The notes beneath the pieces are model-generated. The model had not been told where the DNA came from and did no database searches. It saw nothing but the letters and a program-made list of their open reading frames with translations. A DNA stretch of 64,000 bases from an uncultured Mobilibacterium sp. (GTDB taxonomy: Bacteria > Bacillota > Clostridia > Peptostreptococcales > Anaerovoracaceae). The translations under genes and the position numbers were made by a program. The stretch is taken from the NCBI GenBank assembly GCA_947254375.1, contig CAMYCF010000001.1, positions 1 through 64,000 on the forward strand. Direction: 5' to 3'. Below are positions 8,124 through 17,145 of this stretch, one piece after another; positions within the stretch are counted from its first letter, which is position 1; each line of letters starts with the position of its first letter.

Positions 8124-9452
8124 ATGAACGAAAATCTTTCGGCCGCGTACGAGGCGTTGCGAATGGTGGAGACGGAGGGGGCATTTTCCAACCTCGCGAT
8201 CAACGATGCGATAAAAGGACATCCGGAATGTTCGCCGGCGTTCGTAAGGGACACGGTAAAAGGCGTCCTTCGCCGGAAGATGCTGCTCGACTTCTACATA
8301 GACAAAGAGGCGAGGAAGGGGCTTCGCGGCATCAAAAAGAAAACTTTGGTGCTGCTCAGAATGGGGCTCTTTCTTCTTTTGCGTCAGGGCGGCATGCCCG
8401 ATCACGCGGTCGTCGGGGAGACGGTGGAGATCGCAAAGAGGACGGCGCGGGGGAGCGAAGGCTTCGTGAACGCGGTCCTGCGGAATTTTATAAGGGATCG
8501 TAAAAGCGGCGAGATCCCGGCGGAAAACGGCGAGATCCCGTCGAAAAACCTTGAACTGCCAGCGGAAAGCGATTTTAAAAACCGCGACGAATGGCTGTCG
8601 GTCACGAGATCTTTTCCGCTTCCGCTCATAAAACTCCTGCGCTCGCAGTACGGCGATGAGACCGAAAGGATATTGGACGGTCTGAACGACATACCGGAGC
8701 TCACGATCTGCGCAAACTCCCTTAAGATATCGAGGGACGATCTCCTTGAGGAACTCTCGGTCGTCGGGATAAAAGCCGAAAGGTCAGAGCAAACGGAAAG
8801 AGGCATAGTCATAAAAAGCGGCGGCGAACTCCTTTCGGGAAAGCTGTTCCGAGACGGACTCTTCTCCGTGCAGAGCGAATCGTCACTTCTCGCGACGGAA
8901 AAGCTCGCACCGAGACCGGGTGACCGCGTCCTCGACATGTGCGCAGCCCCGGGCGGAAAGACGTTCGCCATGGCTGAGATCATGGGAGACAGGGGCGAGA
9001 TAGTGTCGTGCGATGTTTTCCCGCACAGGCTGAAACTTATAGAAGCCGGGGCAAAAAGGCTCGGCATATCGAGCGTGTCGGTGTGCGAAAACGACGCGAC
9101 GGTGAGGAACGAAGCATTCGACGACTCGTTCGATGCAGTGCTCGCCGACGTTCCGTGTTCCGGCCTCGGAGTCATTGCGGCTAAGCCGGAACTCAGGTAC
9201 AGGGTCGATCCGGAAGATCTCGAAGAACTGCGGGAAAAGCAGCTCGGGATACTGACGAACGCTTTTTATGCGACAAAGCCGGGCGGAAAGCTCATGTATT
9301 CCACCTGCACCATAAATAAAAATGAAAATGAGCGCATAACGGAAACTTTCAGCGAACGCGTTCATTCTGTTGAAGTTGTTGAAACGGGAACGATTTTACC
9401 ATATAATAAACAAGTAGGTTTTTTCTATTGCATCATGCATAAGAATACTTAA
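8124..9452 (+). CDS. rsmB: 16S rRNA (cytosine-967-C5)-methyltransferase RsmB
   Basis: RsmB methylates C967 of 16S rRNA with SAM as donor. The 442-residue protein has an N-terminal NusB-like RNA-binding domain (about 1-125), a linker, and a Rossmann methyltransferase domain with motif I DMCAAPGGKT (271-280), PCS with the release-type Cys C345, and STCTI carrying the catalytic Cys. The linker at about 128-149 contains the imperfect repeat GEIPAEN, GEIPSKN, LELPAES, which looks like a locally duplicated 7-residue unit. In B. subtilis and many Clostridia the next gene is rlmN, but here the PP2C phosphatase gene follows after 51 bases. Confidence 0.95.
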   Translation: MNENLSAAYEALRMVETEGAFSNLAINDAIKGHPECSPAFVRDTVKGVLRRKMLLDFYIDKEARKGLRGIKKKTLVLLRMGLFLLLRQGGMPDHAVVGETVEIAKRTARGSEGFVNAVLRNFIRDRKSGEIPAENGEIPSKNLELPAESDFKNRDEWLSVTRSFPLPLIKLLRSQYGDETERILDGLNDIPELTICANSLKISRDDLLEELSVVGIKAERSEQTERGIVIKSGGELLSGKLFRDGLFSVQSESSLLATEKLAPRPGDRVLDMCAAPGGKTFAMAEIMGDRGEIVSCDVFPHRLKLIEAGAKRLGISSVSVCENDATVRNEAFDDSFDAVLADVPCSGLGVIAAKPELRYRVDPEDLEELREKQLGILTNAFYATKPGGKLMYSTCTINKNENERITETFSERVHSVEVVETGTILPYNKQVGFFYCIMHKNT

Positions 9453-9503
9453 CGGTACTTCGGACGAAAGCGTTCGAAGACGGGACAAGGAGTACGTTTT
9501 TTA

Positions 9504-10250
9504 ATGAAATTTGCATATAAGACAGACCGGGGATTAAGAAGAAGCAAAAACGAGGACGCCGTACGCGTTCTGCCGGAGAGCAATTTCTTCATGTTGGCTG
9601 ACGGGGCCGGAGGGATGAAGGCCGGAGACGTCGCCAGCAAGGAAGCTCTCGATGCGCTTGAAGACTACGTCGTAAAGAACCCTTTGGACGATATCGAAGG
9701 GTCCGAAGCCGTTTTCGATTATTTCAAAGAGGTGGTCGAATACGTCAGCGAGTATATCATGTACCTTTCTGAGAAGGAAAAGGCCTATTCCGAAATGGCG
9801 ACGACGCTCGTGTTCGCTTACATCCGTAAAAACATTTTATACGTCTCGAACATAGGCGACAGCAGGGTGTATTTTATCCACGGAGACGAGATACATCAGA
9901 TCACGGAGGATCACACCTACGTGAACGAGCTCGTCCAGATGGGGGCGATAACGAAAGCCGAGGCGGAGGTCCACGATAAAAGGAACCAGCTGACGCGCGC
10001 GATCGGAGCGGGTGCGGACGACACGCCGGATTTCTTCAATATTTTCCTTGAGAAAGACGACAGGATCCTGCTCTGCAGCGACGGCCTTTACGGAGAGGTC
10101 AGCGAGGAGGATATCCTCAAAGAGATACTCAAAGGCGAAGATGCCGATAAATGTGTAGACAACTTGGTGGACATGGCCAACAGAAACGGTGGCAGCGATA
10201 ACATCACCGTAATTTACATCAATATGGCGGAGGAGAAAGATGAGCAGTAG
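9504..10250 (+). CDS. PP2C-type Ser/Thr protein phosphatase (PrpC/Stp-like)
   Basis: The 248-residue cytosolic metal-dependent phosphatase is the expected partner that reverses phosphorylation by the PASTA kinase encoded next. PP2C motifs are visible: TDRGLRRSKNEDA near residue 7, the metal-binding ADGAGGMKAGDVAS near 32 (a variant of the usual DGMGGH), IGDSRVYF near 119, and SDGLYG plus GGSDNITV in the C-terminal third. The Asp ligands are retained. The ATG at 9504 has AAGGAG at 9487-9492. The 3' end overlaps the kinase start by 11 bases, so the two products are probably made together. Confidence 0.93.
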   Translation: MKFAYKTDRGLRRSKNEDAVRVLPESNFFMLADGAGGMKAGDVASKEALDALEDYVVKNPLDDIEGSEAVFDYFKEVVEYVSEYIMYLSEKEKAYSEMATTLVFAYIRKNILYVSNIGDSRVYFIHGDEIHQITEDHTYVNELVQMGAITKAEAEVHDKRNQLTRAIGAGADDTPDFFNIFLEKDDRILLCSDGLYGEVSEEDILKEILKGEDADKCVDNLVDMANRNGGSDNITVIYINMAEEKDEQ

Positions 10251-11931
10251 ATTATTGGCCGGAAGATACGAACTTCTGGAAAAGATCGGCGACGGAGGAA
10301 TGGCTGTCGTCTATAAAGGCAAGGACAGATTGCTCAATAGATTTATTGCAGTAAAAATACTCAGACCGGAGTTTACGAAGGATCAGGTATTCGTTGAGAA
10401 TTTCAAGAGGGAATCTCAGGCTGCGGCAAAGCTCTCGCATCCAAACATAGTAGGTATTTACGATGTAGGTCGCGAAGGTAACATCAACTATATCGTTATG
10501 GAGCTCGTAAACGGGAGACCGCTGAGCGACATAATCGCCGAACAGGCACCGATGGATTACAAGACGGTCATCGACATCACGAGGCAGATGGCATCGGCGC
10601 TCAAAGTCGCGCACAAAAACAAGATAATACACAGGGACATCAAACCGCACAACATACTCGTGACCGAGGACGGAGTCGCAAAACTCGCCGACTTCGGTAT
10701 CGCAAAAGCGGTCAACGATGCCACCCTTACTTCGGGAAGCAAGGTCATCGGATCGGTCCACTACTTCTCCCCTGAACAGGCGAGAGGAAATTACGTAGAC
10801 GAGAGGTCCGATATCTACTCCCTCGGTATAGTCGCGTACGAGATGCTGACGGGCAGGGTTCCTTTCGAAGGGGATAATCCTGTAACGGTAGCTCTCAAAC
10901 ACATAAACGAGGAGATCGTTCCGCCGAGCGAATATGTCAGCGGTATACCTCCTGCCCTCGAAAGAGCGATACTCAAATGCACGAACAAGTTCCAGACGAA
11001 CAGGTTCAACAGTGCCGGCGAACTTCTCGAAGAGCTCGACAACATCGAGTTCATCGACCGTATGACGTCGACCAATACGATAAAAAACGCCGAAAAGAAT
11101 CTGGCGGAAGTAAATGACGACGACCTTTTCGATGAAGACAAAAAGGGCAAAAGAAAGGGTAAAAAGAAACCGCTTACCGCCGACCAGAAGAAGAGGAGGA
11201 TCATCATCGCCGTAGTCGCGGCCGTGTGCCTTATCCCGCTCATCGTATTCGGACTCAAGGCGTCCGGATTGTTCTCGTCCACCGCGGACGTACCGGATCT
11301 CAAAGGAATGACGTACGCCGAAGCGAAGAAGACGGCGACAGCTGCCGGCTTCAAGATAAAGAAGGGCAAAGACGTTTACACGACAAAGGTCCAGGAAGGC
11401 GAGGTATCCGAACAGGATCCTAATGCCGGCGACAAAGCAAAGAAGGGTTCGACCATAACCGTAAACCTCAGCAAGGGATCGAAGGAAGGAACGGTGCCTA
11501 ACCTCGTAGGAATGAAGCAGGGCGACGTTTCGAAATTCCTGAAGCAGAGGGGATATAAGCTTGGCTACGTAAAAGAGCAGAACTCCACGGAAGCTGCGGG
11601 AACGGTCCTGACTCAGGATCCGGCTGCCGGCGCCGAAGCGGCTAAGGGAACTACGATCAACATAACCGTCAGCGACGGCAAAGGAAAAGAGAAGGGCGTA
11701 GTTCCTTCACTGACCGGAAAGACGGAAGAAGATGCGAAGACGGCGATAGTCGATGCCGGCTTCAAGGTAGGAGACATCACATATGAAACGAGCAACGTCT
11801 ACGGCAAGGGCTACGTTTCATGGCAGTCATACAAGGCGAACACCGAACTCGAGAAGGGAACGACGATAAGCATTGCAGTAAGCAAAGGTCCGTCTGACTC
11901 GGGCGGCGGCGGAAACTCGCAGGGAAACTGA
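10240..11931 (+). CDS. prkC: PASTA-domain Ser/Thr protein kinase (PrkC/PknB/Stk family)
   Basis: This membrane sensor kinase has a cytoplasmic eukaryotic-type kinase domain. Visible motifs are GDGGMAVVYKG, Lys39 in AVKIL, HRDIKPHN (131-138, catalytic D133) and DFG (151-153). A Lys-rich juxtamembrane stretch (301-320) and one transmembrane helix (about 321-339) follow. Outside the cell are three PASTA repeats (about 350-413, 418-479, 487-552), each starting VPxL, then a Gly/Ser tail. PASTA repeats bind muropeptides or lipid II in characterised homologues, linking cell-wall state to protein phosphorylation. The start overlaps the phosphatase gene by 11 bases; rsgA begins 3 bases after the stop. 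The phosphatase-kinase-rsgA-rpe order matches prpC-prkC-cpgA-rpe of B. subtilis. Confidence 0.96.
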   Translation: MSSRLLAGRYELLEKIGDGGMAVVYKGKDRLLNRFIAVKILRPEFTKDQVFVENFKRESQAAAKLSHPNIVGIYDVGREGNINYIVMELVNGRPLSDIIAEQAPMDYKTVIDITRQMASALKVAHKNKIIHRDIKPHNILVTEDGVAKLADFGIAKAVNDATLTSGSKVIGSVHYFSPEQARGNYVDERSDIYSLGIVAYEMLTGRVPFEGDNPVTVALKHINEEIVPPSEYVSGIPPALERAILKCTNKFQTNRFNSAGELLEELDNIEFIDRMTSTNTIKNAEKNLAEVNDDDLFDEDKKGKRKGKKKPLTADQKKRRIIIAVVAAVCLIPLIVFGLKASGLFSSTADVPDLKGMTYAEAKKTATAAGFKIKKGKDVYTTKVQEGEVSEQDPNAGDKAKKGSTITVNLSKGSKEGTVPNLVGMKQGDVSKFLKQRGYKLGYVKEQNSTEAAGTVLTQDPAAGAEAAKGTTINITVSDGKGKEKGVVPSLTGKTEEDAKTAIVDAGFKVGDITYETSNVYGKGYVSWQSYKANTELEKGTTISIAVSKGPSDSGGGGNSQGN

Positions 11932-11934
11932 TGT

Positions 11935-12831
11935 ATGGGTAAGACCGGCAGGATCGTAAGGGGAGTCGGAGGTTTTTACGACGTACTTTCAGGCGAAGAA
12001 GTTTTTACCGGGAAGGCCCGCGGGATACTGAAGAGGGGGAAATCGACCCTCCTCGTGGGCGACGTCGTCGAATTCGATTTTACCGATAACGGGGAATGTT
12101 CTATAACGGCGCTGAAGGAGAGAAAGAATTTTCTCGAAAGACCGCCCGTGTCGAACATAGACATGCTCATCGCGGCTTTTGCGGCGGCGGACCCGGAGCC
12201 GAACCTGCTCACGGTCGATAAGATCTGCGCTCACGCGGCGATGCGCGGCATGGACGTGGCGGTGTGCATAACGAAGCCGGACCTCGTCACGGAGGAAAAG
12301 CTGGCGGAGTATGTAAAAATATACGGTCAGGTCTACGAGACGGTCACGGTGAACGGCCTTACGGGCGCGGGCATCGATGACGTCCGCAGGATGATCTCGG
12401 GTAAAAGCGTTGCAATAGCAGGGCCTTCGGGGATCGGCAAATCGACCCTCGTAAACAGGCTGATAAAAACGGACCGCATGAAGGTCGGCGGCCTGAGCGA
12501 CAGGACGGGGAGAGGGAAGCACACGACGAGACACGTCGAGATCTTCCGCCTCGATGACGGCACTGAAAGTAAGAACGGCACGAGCGGCACGTTCGTGTAC
12601 GACACGCCGGGGTTCACGTCGATAGACGCGCCGCCTCCGGGATTGTACGATGCGGCTGTCGCTTTCCCGGAAATAAACGAAATCGCGGCAGGCTGTAAAT
12701 ATTCGGACTGCAGACATATAAACGAGCCGTTCTGCGCGGTAAAAGAGGCCGTCGCGGACGGCAGGATATCCGATTCGAGGTATGGCTCTTATAAAATGAT
12801 TTTGGAAGAGGTGACGAAATGGCGAAGGTAG
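11935..12831 (+). CDS. rsgA: Ribosome small-subunit biogenesis GTPase RsgA
   Basis: RsgA is a circularly permuted GTPase that checks maturation of the 30S subunit decoding centre. The 298-residue protein shows an N-terminal OB-fold (about 1-70), then the permuted GTPase motifs G4 TKPD (113-116), G1 GPSGIGKS (163-170) and G3 DTPG (223-226). The C-terminal zinc module with C254, C259, H261 and C267 (CKYSDCRHINEPFC) follows. G1 coming after G4 confirms the permutation. It begins 3 bases after the kinase stop, and its last 13 bases overlap rpe, so it is embedded in the operon. In B. subtilis its homologue CpgA is a PrkC substrate, so its place beside the kinase may matter for regulation. Confidence 0.97.
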   Translation: MGKTGRIVRGVGGFYDVLSGEEVFTGKARGILKRGKSTLLVGDVVEFDFTDNGECSITALKERKNFLERPPVSNIDMLIAAFAAADPEPNLLTVDKICAHAAMRGMDVAVCITKPDLVTEEKLAEYVKIYGQVYETVTVNGLTGAGIDDVRRMISGKSVAIAGPSGIGKSTLVNRLIKTDRMKVGGLSDRTGRGKHTTRHVEIFRLDDGTESKNGTSGTFVYDTPGFTSIDAPPPGLYDAAVAFPEINEIAAGCKYSDCRHINEPFCAVKEAVADGRISDSRYGSYKMILEEVTKWRR

Positions 12832-13463
12832 CGCCGTCTCTCCTGTCGGCCGATTTTTCGAAGCTCGGCGAAGAGGCGAAGGAAGTATGCGTATACGGTG
12901 CGGATTACCTCCATATCGATGTTATGGACGGGATGTTCGTCCCGAACATAAGCTACGGGGCGTCCGTCATGAAGAGCCTGAACGGCATAACAACGGTGCC
13001 TTACGATGTCCATCTGATGATCGTCGATCCTGACAGATACATCGAAACTTTCGTGACGGAAAAGACCGAATTCATCACGGTGCATCAGGAGGCGTGCAGG
13101 CATCTCCACAGGACGGTGCAGCTGATAAAGTCGTTCGGGGTAAAAGCGGGTGTCTCAATAAATCCCGCGACGTCGGTATCCGCTCTGGAGCGGATCCTCC
13201 CGTTTGTCGACCTCGTCCTGGTGATGTCCGTAAATCCCGGATTCGGGGGGCAGAAGTACATAGAGGGAAGCGAGGAGAAGATAGCCGAGCTCGCCGAAAT
13301 TCGCTCTCTGAAGGGATATAAATACGAAATAGAAGTAGACGGCGGTGTAACGCCGGAAAACGCCGATATCGTCAAAAAAGCGGGCGCCGACATAATCGTG
13401 GCGGGCTCCGGGGTGTTCAAAGCGCCGGACAGAAAAAAGGCGATAGAGCTGATAAAAAAGTAA
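12819..13463 (+). CDS. rpe: Ribulose-phosphate 3-epimerase
   Basis: This TIM-barrel enzyme of the pentose phosphate pathway interconverts ribulose 5-phosphate and xylulose 5-phosphate. The 214-residue product has the full family pattern: the N-terminal VAPSLLSADF, HIDVMDGMFVPNIS with the metal-binding His and catalytic Asp, VHLMI, MSVNPGFGGQKY, and EVDGGV near residue 172, then AGSGVF. It starts at ATG 12819 inside the end of rsgA (13-base overlap), which suggests coupled translation. It ends the long priA-to-rpe run and is followed by a strong terminator. Confidence 0.97.
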   Translation: MAKVAPSLLSADFSKLGEEAKEVCVYGADYLHIDVMDGMFVPNISYGASVMKSLNGITTVPYDVHLMIVDPDRYIETFVTEKTEFITVHQEACRHLHRTVQLIKSFGVKAGVSINPATSVSALERILPFVDLVLVMSVNPGFGGQKYIEGSEEKIAELAEIRSLKGYKYEIEVDGGVTPENADIVKKAGADIIVAGSGVFKAPDRKKAIELIKK

Positions 13464-13526
13464 GTTTGAAAGCGCGTGGAAACGCGAAATAAAAACGATC
13501 GGAAACAAAGACGACCGGAAACAGAT

Positions 13527-13560
13527 CGGGAGCAGGCGATGTGCCTGCTCCCGTTTTGAT
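13527..13560 (+). terminator. Terminator closing the priA-rpe operon
   Basis: CGGGAGCAGGC (13527-13537) and GCCTGCTCCCG (13543-13553) form an 11-bp perfect stem with a 5-nt loop, followed by TTTTGATTTT. The convergent PBP gene ends at 13571, so it may act in both directions. Confidence 0.9.
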
Positions 13561-13570
13561 TTTGCGATTT

Positions 13571-16162
13571 TTAGCCGAGGCCCGGATAGTTGTAGAACTG
13601 CTCAGGCAACTCCTGCGGAGGTCTCGAGTAACTTCCCGTTTCGTCCTTCGATATCTGGCCCATTATTTTTCCCCAGAGCTTCGCGGCCGCTTCCGATGAA
13701 GAGGTGAGCGGTACGTTGACGTCCGTTCCGATCCAGAGCGAGGCTGAATACGGAGGGGTAAAACCGGCGAACCATATGTCGTAGTTGTTCGAGGTGGTGC
13801 CCGTCTTGCCGGCCACATACCTGTTCGGGATGCGCGCCTTTCGGCCCGTTCCTTCCGTCACGACAGCTTCGAGCATGTCGCACATCTCGTGAGCGACGGA
13901 GAGGTCCATGACCTTGTGTTTTTTGACCTCGGAGCGGAGGAGCACCTTTCCGTTCCTGTCTTTTACCTCAGTGTAGGGATGAGTGTCTGCCCTCGATCCT
14001 TCGCCTGAGAAAGCCGCGTAGGCGGCGGCCATCTGGAGCGGAGCTATACCGCGGGAAAGACCGCCGAGAGCGAGGGCGCCCGGATTCATGTCGTTGTTTT
14101 CGCCGTCCTTCTGTGCGGTCGTGACGCCGAATTTTCTGAGCTGGTCGTAGCAGCGCTTCGGACCCGTCTGTTCGTAGAGCTTTACCGCGGCGACGTTGAC
14201 GGAGAGGGCGAGAGCCTCTTTCATCGTCATCGGGCCGAGATAGCCGTCGTACGAGTTCTGAGGCCAGACGGCGCCGTTCACCGTGATCGGCTCATCGACG
14301 ATGATCGACGAAGGCGTGAGGTAGTCGCCGTAGTACTGCGTGCCTTGGGTGTCGTTTTTAGGGTCTTTGTACTTGAATTTTTTATTCGCCTTTTGATAAT
14401 CGGCGCTCTTCTGAAGGGCGGCCGTGTACACCGTGAGAGGTTTTATCGCGGAACCCGGCTGACGCGGATTTATCGCGCGGTTGAACTGGCCCTGCTCGCT
14501 CGGAAGACCTCTTCCTCCGGCCATCGCTTTTATATCGCCCGTTCTGATGTCCGTTATGACCATCGCGCCCTGAGGCTGTATGACCTTGGTCTGCATCGTG
14601 CACGCCTGAGCGGTAAAAGCAGGGGAGTCCTTATCTTTTATGAAGGCGCCGCCCGAATGCTTCAGAAATTCGTGCGATATGACGAGGTCGCCGGCCTTGT
14701 TTATGTGCTCGTATTTATGCGGTACGCTGATCGTGCCGCCCGGGTATATGTAGAGCTCGCCGCCTTCGATGACGTAGGAAGGCTTGAATTCGAGGGAATA
14801 CTCTTTTGCTTTCGACGATCCTCTTTCGTAATAGACGAGCCTGTGACCGCGCAGGATCTCGAGGTCGCCCTTGTCGTTATATGAAAATTCGCCCTTTCGG
14901 AAGGTAAAACGGCCGTCGGGGTCTATCATGTTCGGGTAGGCGTAAAGAAGGACGGTGCCGTCCTCACCGATGTAGTTTCCTTCGGCGTCGGTCCTAAAAT
15001 CGACGAGCCCCGGGAAGTTGTTCGGATTCGAAAATTCTCGTTCGATGATCGCCTGCGCGTTGCTGTCGAGGGTCGAGTGTATCTCGAGACCGCCGTTGTA
15101 GACGAGGTCGCGCGCGTCCGAATATGACATTTTGCGCTTTTTTACGAGGTCGCGGATGACCTGATCGGCGACGTAATCCCTGAAATCCGAAGAGAAATTG
15201 TCGCTCTCAAAGCCGAGGTCCGGATTTATTAAATCGCCGAGTGACCTGCCGTGAGCCTCTTTATATTCTTCGTCTGTTATATATCCCTTCTTTTTCATCA
15301 GATCGAGGCACATGTCCCTGCGATCTTTCGAAAGGTCGTTCAGCACGTAGTTTTTATTGTTTACGGTTATCACATTTTCGCCGGATCCGCCGTTTTCACC
15401 GTTGCCTGCAGGTGAGAGGAGGGCGTACGTGTCGGGAGCCTGAGGGAGGGCGGCGAGTGCCGCGCATTCCGTAAGGTCGAGCTCGCTGACCGATTTTGAG
15501 AAATATGTCTTCGATGCGGAGCCGACGCCGTAGTTCCCGAAACCGAAGTAGACGCTGTTCAGGTACGCCGTGATGATCTCCTTCTTGCTAAGCTTGTTCT
15601 CGATCTCATGAGCGTAATACATCTCTGTTATCTTGCGCTTCAAAGTCCGCTGACTCTTCGTATCCGGAAGGTAAACGTTCCTCGCGAGCTGCTGCGTTAT
15701 CGTGCTCGTGCCGCTTATCGCCTGACGGCGGACGACCGAATCGACGACAGCTCCGCCGATCCGCCACCAGCTGATCCCGTGGTGCCTCATAAAATTGCGA
15801 TCCTCAAGTACGATCACCGCGTTCGTAAGGTTTTTGGGAAGTTCCGAATAGGTGACGAGGTCCCTGTGCTCGCCCGCGTTCGGCGATCCGATCAGTTTCC
15901 CCGCGTCGTCGTAAACATAAGAAGCGGCCGAGATCCGGTCGTTTATCTTTGAAGGGTCGATCTTTGGTGCGTCGGAGATCACGACTGCCGCGTAAACGAC
16001 GATAGCCGCGATGAGTATGAGAATAACTATAAGAATATTTCGGAGAGTTTTTTTCCAGCTGAATACCCTGGGAACATTCCTGACTTTTTTTCCGCCTTTT
16101 TCTATAAAATCGCCTGCGCCGGGAACGTATGACGGGTTAGGCTTAGTAAAAAGATCGTACAA
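13571..16162 (-). CDS. Class A penicillin-binding protein (transglycosylase/transpeptidase), PBP1A-type, copy 1
   Basis: This bifunctional peptidoglycan synthase polymerises lipid II and crosslinks stem peptides on the outer face of the membrane. The 863-residue product has a short cytoplasmic tail and one transmembrane helix (about 42-63). The GT51 transglycosylase domain has catalytic Glu119 in VIVLEDRNFMRHHG and GTSTITQQLARN. The transpeptidase domain has S571 in the SAIK motif, LSVN as the SxN motif and AGKTGTT as the KTG motif. The TTG start at 16160-16162 is supported by AAAGGAG 8-10 bases upstream. A second class A PBP at 51759-54914 is clearly paralogous; both share a cytoplasmic block just before the membrane (NPxYxPxxG, GKKVxNxPR). 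An unknown basic protein gene lies 33 bases upstream, probably in the same transcript. Confidence 0.95.
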   Translation of the reverse strand: MYDLFTKPNPSYVPGAGDFIEKGGKKVRNVPRVFSWKKTLRNILIVILILIAAIVVYAAVVISDAPKIDPSKINDRISAASYVYDDAGKLIGSPNAGEHRDLVTYSELPKNLTNAVIVLEDRNFMRHHGISWWRIGGAVVDSVVRRQAISGTSTITQQLARNVYLPDTKSQRTLKRKITEMYYAHEIENKLSKKEIITAYLNSVYFGFGNYGVGSASKTYFSKSVSELDLTECAALAALPQAPDTYALLSPAGNGENGGSGENVITVNNKNYVLNDLSKDRRDMCLDLMKKKGYITDEEYKEAHGRSLGDLINPDLGFESDNFSSDFRDYVADQVIRDLVKKRKMSYSDARDLVYNGGLEIHSTLDSNAQAIIEREFSNPNNFPGLVDFRTDAEGNYIGEDGTVLLYAYPNMIDPDGRFTFRKGEFSYNDKGDLEILRGHRLVYYERGSSKAKEYSLEFKPSYVIEGGELYIYPGGTISVPHKYEHINKAGDLVISHEFLKHSGGAFIKDKDSPAFTAQACTMQTKVIQPQGAMVITDIRTGDIKAMAGGRGLPSEQGQFNRAINPRQPGSAIKPLTVYTAALQKSADYQKANKKFKYKDPKNDTQGTQYYGDYLTPSSIIVDEPITVNGAVWPQNSYDGYLGPMTMKEALALSVNVAAVKLYEQTGPKRCYDQLRKFGVTTAQKDGENNDMNPGALALGGLSRGIAPLQMAAAYAAFSGEGSRADTHPYTEVKDRNGKVLLRSEVKKHKVMDLSVAHEMCDMLEAVVTEGTGRKARIPNRYVAGKTGTTSNNYDIWFAGFTPPYSASLWIGTDVNVPLTSSSEAAAKLWGKIMGQISKDETGSYSRPPQELPEQFYNYPGLG

Positions 16163-16195
16163 TTCGGGCGCTCTCCTTTAAAACAGAGATAAAAG

Positions 16196-16987
16196 TTAAA
16201 AATCGTTGCGCTGCGGGATCCCGCTCTTTTCCGCCATGGATCCCTGTGCGACCGCCGTAAAAGCTTTGGCGATAGATGCCTTCTCGGAGTCGGGCCTCGG
16301 AGGCCGTAAAAATCCGATGTTCCTTCCGTATCCCGCGCCGCGGCCGCTTCCCGTATTCGGGCCGTTGCCGCTCTGATCGCCAAAAGCGTTCTTGCGCTTC
16401 AGCGCTATAAAATCCGCCGCCATAGTTTTCCCGCCGTGAGAGGAGGCGGGCGTCAGATCGCGCTTCTCACGCCCTGTCCCTGAGTGCTTCTCGGCGTGCT
16501 TTCCTGTATAAGGCTCGGAATGTTTTCCCACGTAACTTTCGGCGTGCCTCTCTTCGTGTTTCTCGGCGTGCCTCTCCGCTTTGCGCTTGAGGCTGACACG
16601 CCTCGGCTTAGGAGGGTGCCTGAACGTCACGGTAAAATCGCCTCTTTCCGCGGTGTCAGAAAGGTCCTCCGCGGCGGTCGAAATGACTTTCGCAGTGGCA
16701 TGAGAGTCCGCGTGTACAGCTGGGATCTCGGTTTTATGCGGCTCTTTTGCCGGAACTTTTACCGCCTTTTTTGAAGCCGCTTTTACCGCCTCCGGGCTAT
16801 CCGCTTTTACCGCCTTTTTAGCAGAGACGGCATTTTCGCAGAGATCGACATCGCAAAAATACGGCTTATCGTACGACAAAAGATCGTCCTTCCTTTTTAC
16901 CGACTTCTGATCGGCCAGGAGAAAGGCGACCGGCTCGCGATCCGCCGGAAGCGTGTGATTCGTATTTCTGCGCTTTTTCTTTTTCAT
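16196..16987 (-). CDS. Unknown basic, repeat-bearing protein upstream of PBP copy 1
   Basis: I do not recognise this 263-residue protein. It has no signal peptide and no hydrophobic segment, so it should be cytoplasmic and mostly disordered. Visible parts are a basic start (MKKKKRRN), a region around 30-50 with two Cys, a Lys/Ala stretch with repeated KAVK units (58-78), a conserved-looking FTVTFRHPPKPRRVSLKRK block (118-136), four tandem octapeptides rich in His, Lys and Glu (137-168), and a Gly/Asn-rich C-terminal part. The ATG at 16985-16987 has only a weak ribosome site. It is 33 bases upstream of the class A PBP gene with no terminator between, so the two are probably co-transcribed. Its role could be linked to that PBP's cytoplasmic tail, but this rests on position alone. 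Confidence 0.6.
   Translation of the reverse strand: MKKKKRRNTNHTLPADREPVAFLLADQKSVKRKDDLLSYDKPYFCDVDLCENAVSAKKAVKADSPEAVKAASKKAVKVPAKEPHKTEIPAVHADSHATAKVISTAAEDLSDTAERGDFTVTFRHPPKPRRVSLKRKAERHAEKHEERHAESYVGKHSEPYTGKHAEKHSGTGREKRDLTPASSHGGKTMAADFIALKRKNAFGDQSGNGPNTGSGRGAGYGRNIGFLRPPRPDSEKASIAKAFTAVAQGSMAEKSGIPQRNDF
16484..16579 (-). repeat. Four tandem 24-bp coding repeats (octapeptide)
   Basis: Residues 137-168 of the unknown protein read as four imperfect octads: AERHAEKH, EERHAESY, VGKHSEPY, TGKHAEKH. His is conserved at the fourth place and Glu at the sixth. The period of 24 bases suggests duplication within the gene. Confidence 0.75.
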
Positions 16988-17025
16988 GTTGCGTTCAATT
17001 CATTTTGCTCAATCTGTATATCAAT

Positions 17026-17034
17026 ATTCTACCA
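17026..17034 (-). promoter_or_regulatory. Extended -10 promoter for the unknown protein-PBP unit
   Basis: On the minus strand TGGTAGAAT (TGn plus TAGAAT; hexamer at 17026-17031) lies about 40 bases before the unknown protein's ATG. No clear -35 was seen. Confidence 0.5.
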
Positions 17035-17145
17035 CAAATGGAGTCCCTTTACCCTTCATAAAAGTACCTATTTTTGAAGTGTGTCTTGAAGGGGGCGACC
17101 TGCGGCGGTAAGATCCGCATGTGTGAGATCCGCGGATCATAACAA

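Noticed and set aside
17127..17138. GATCCGCGGATC palindrome before comEC as an operator
   Set aside because: A single 12-bp palindrome without a clear promoter or a second copy is not enough evidence.
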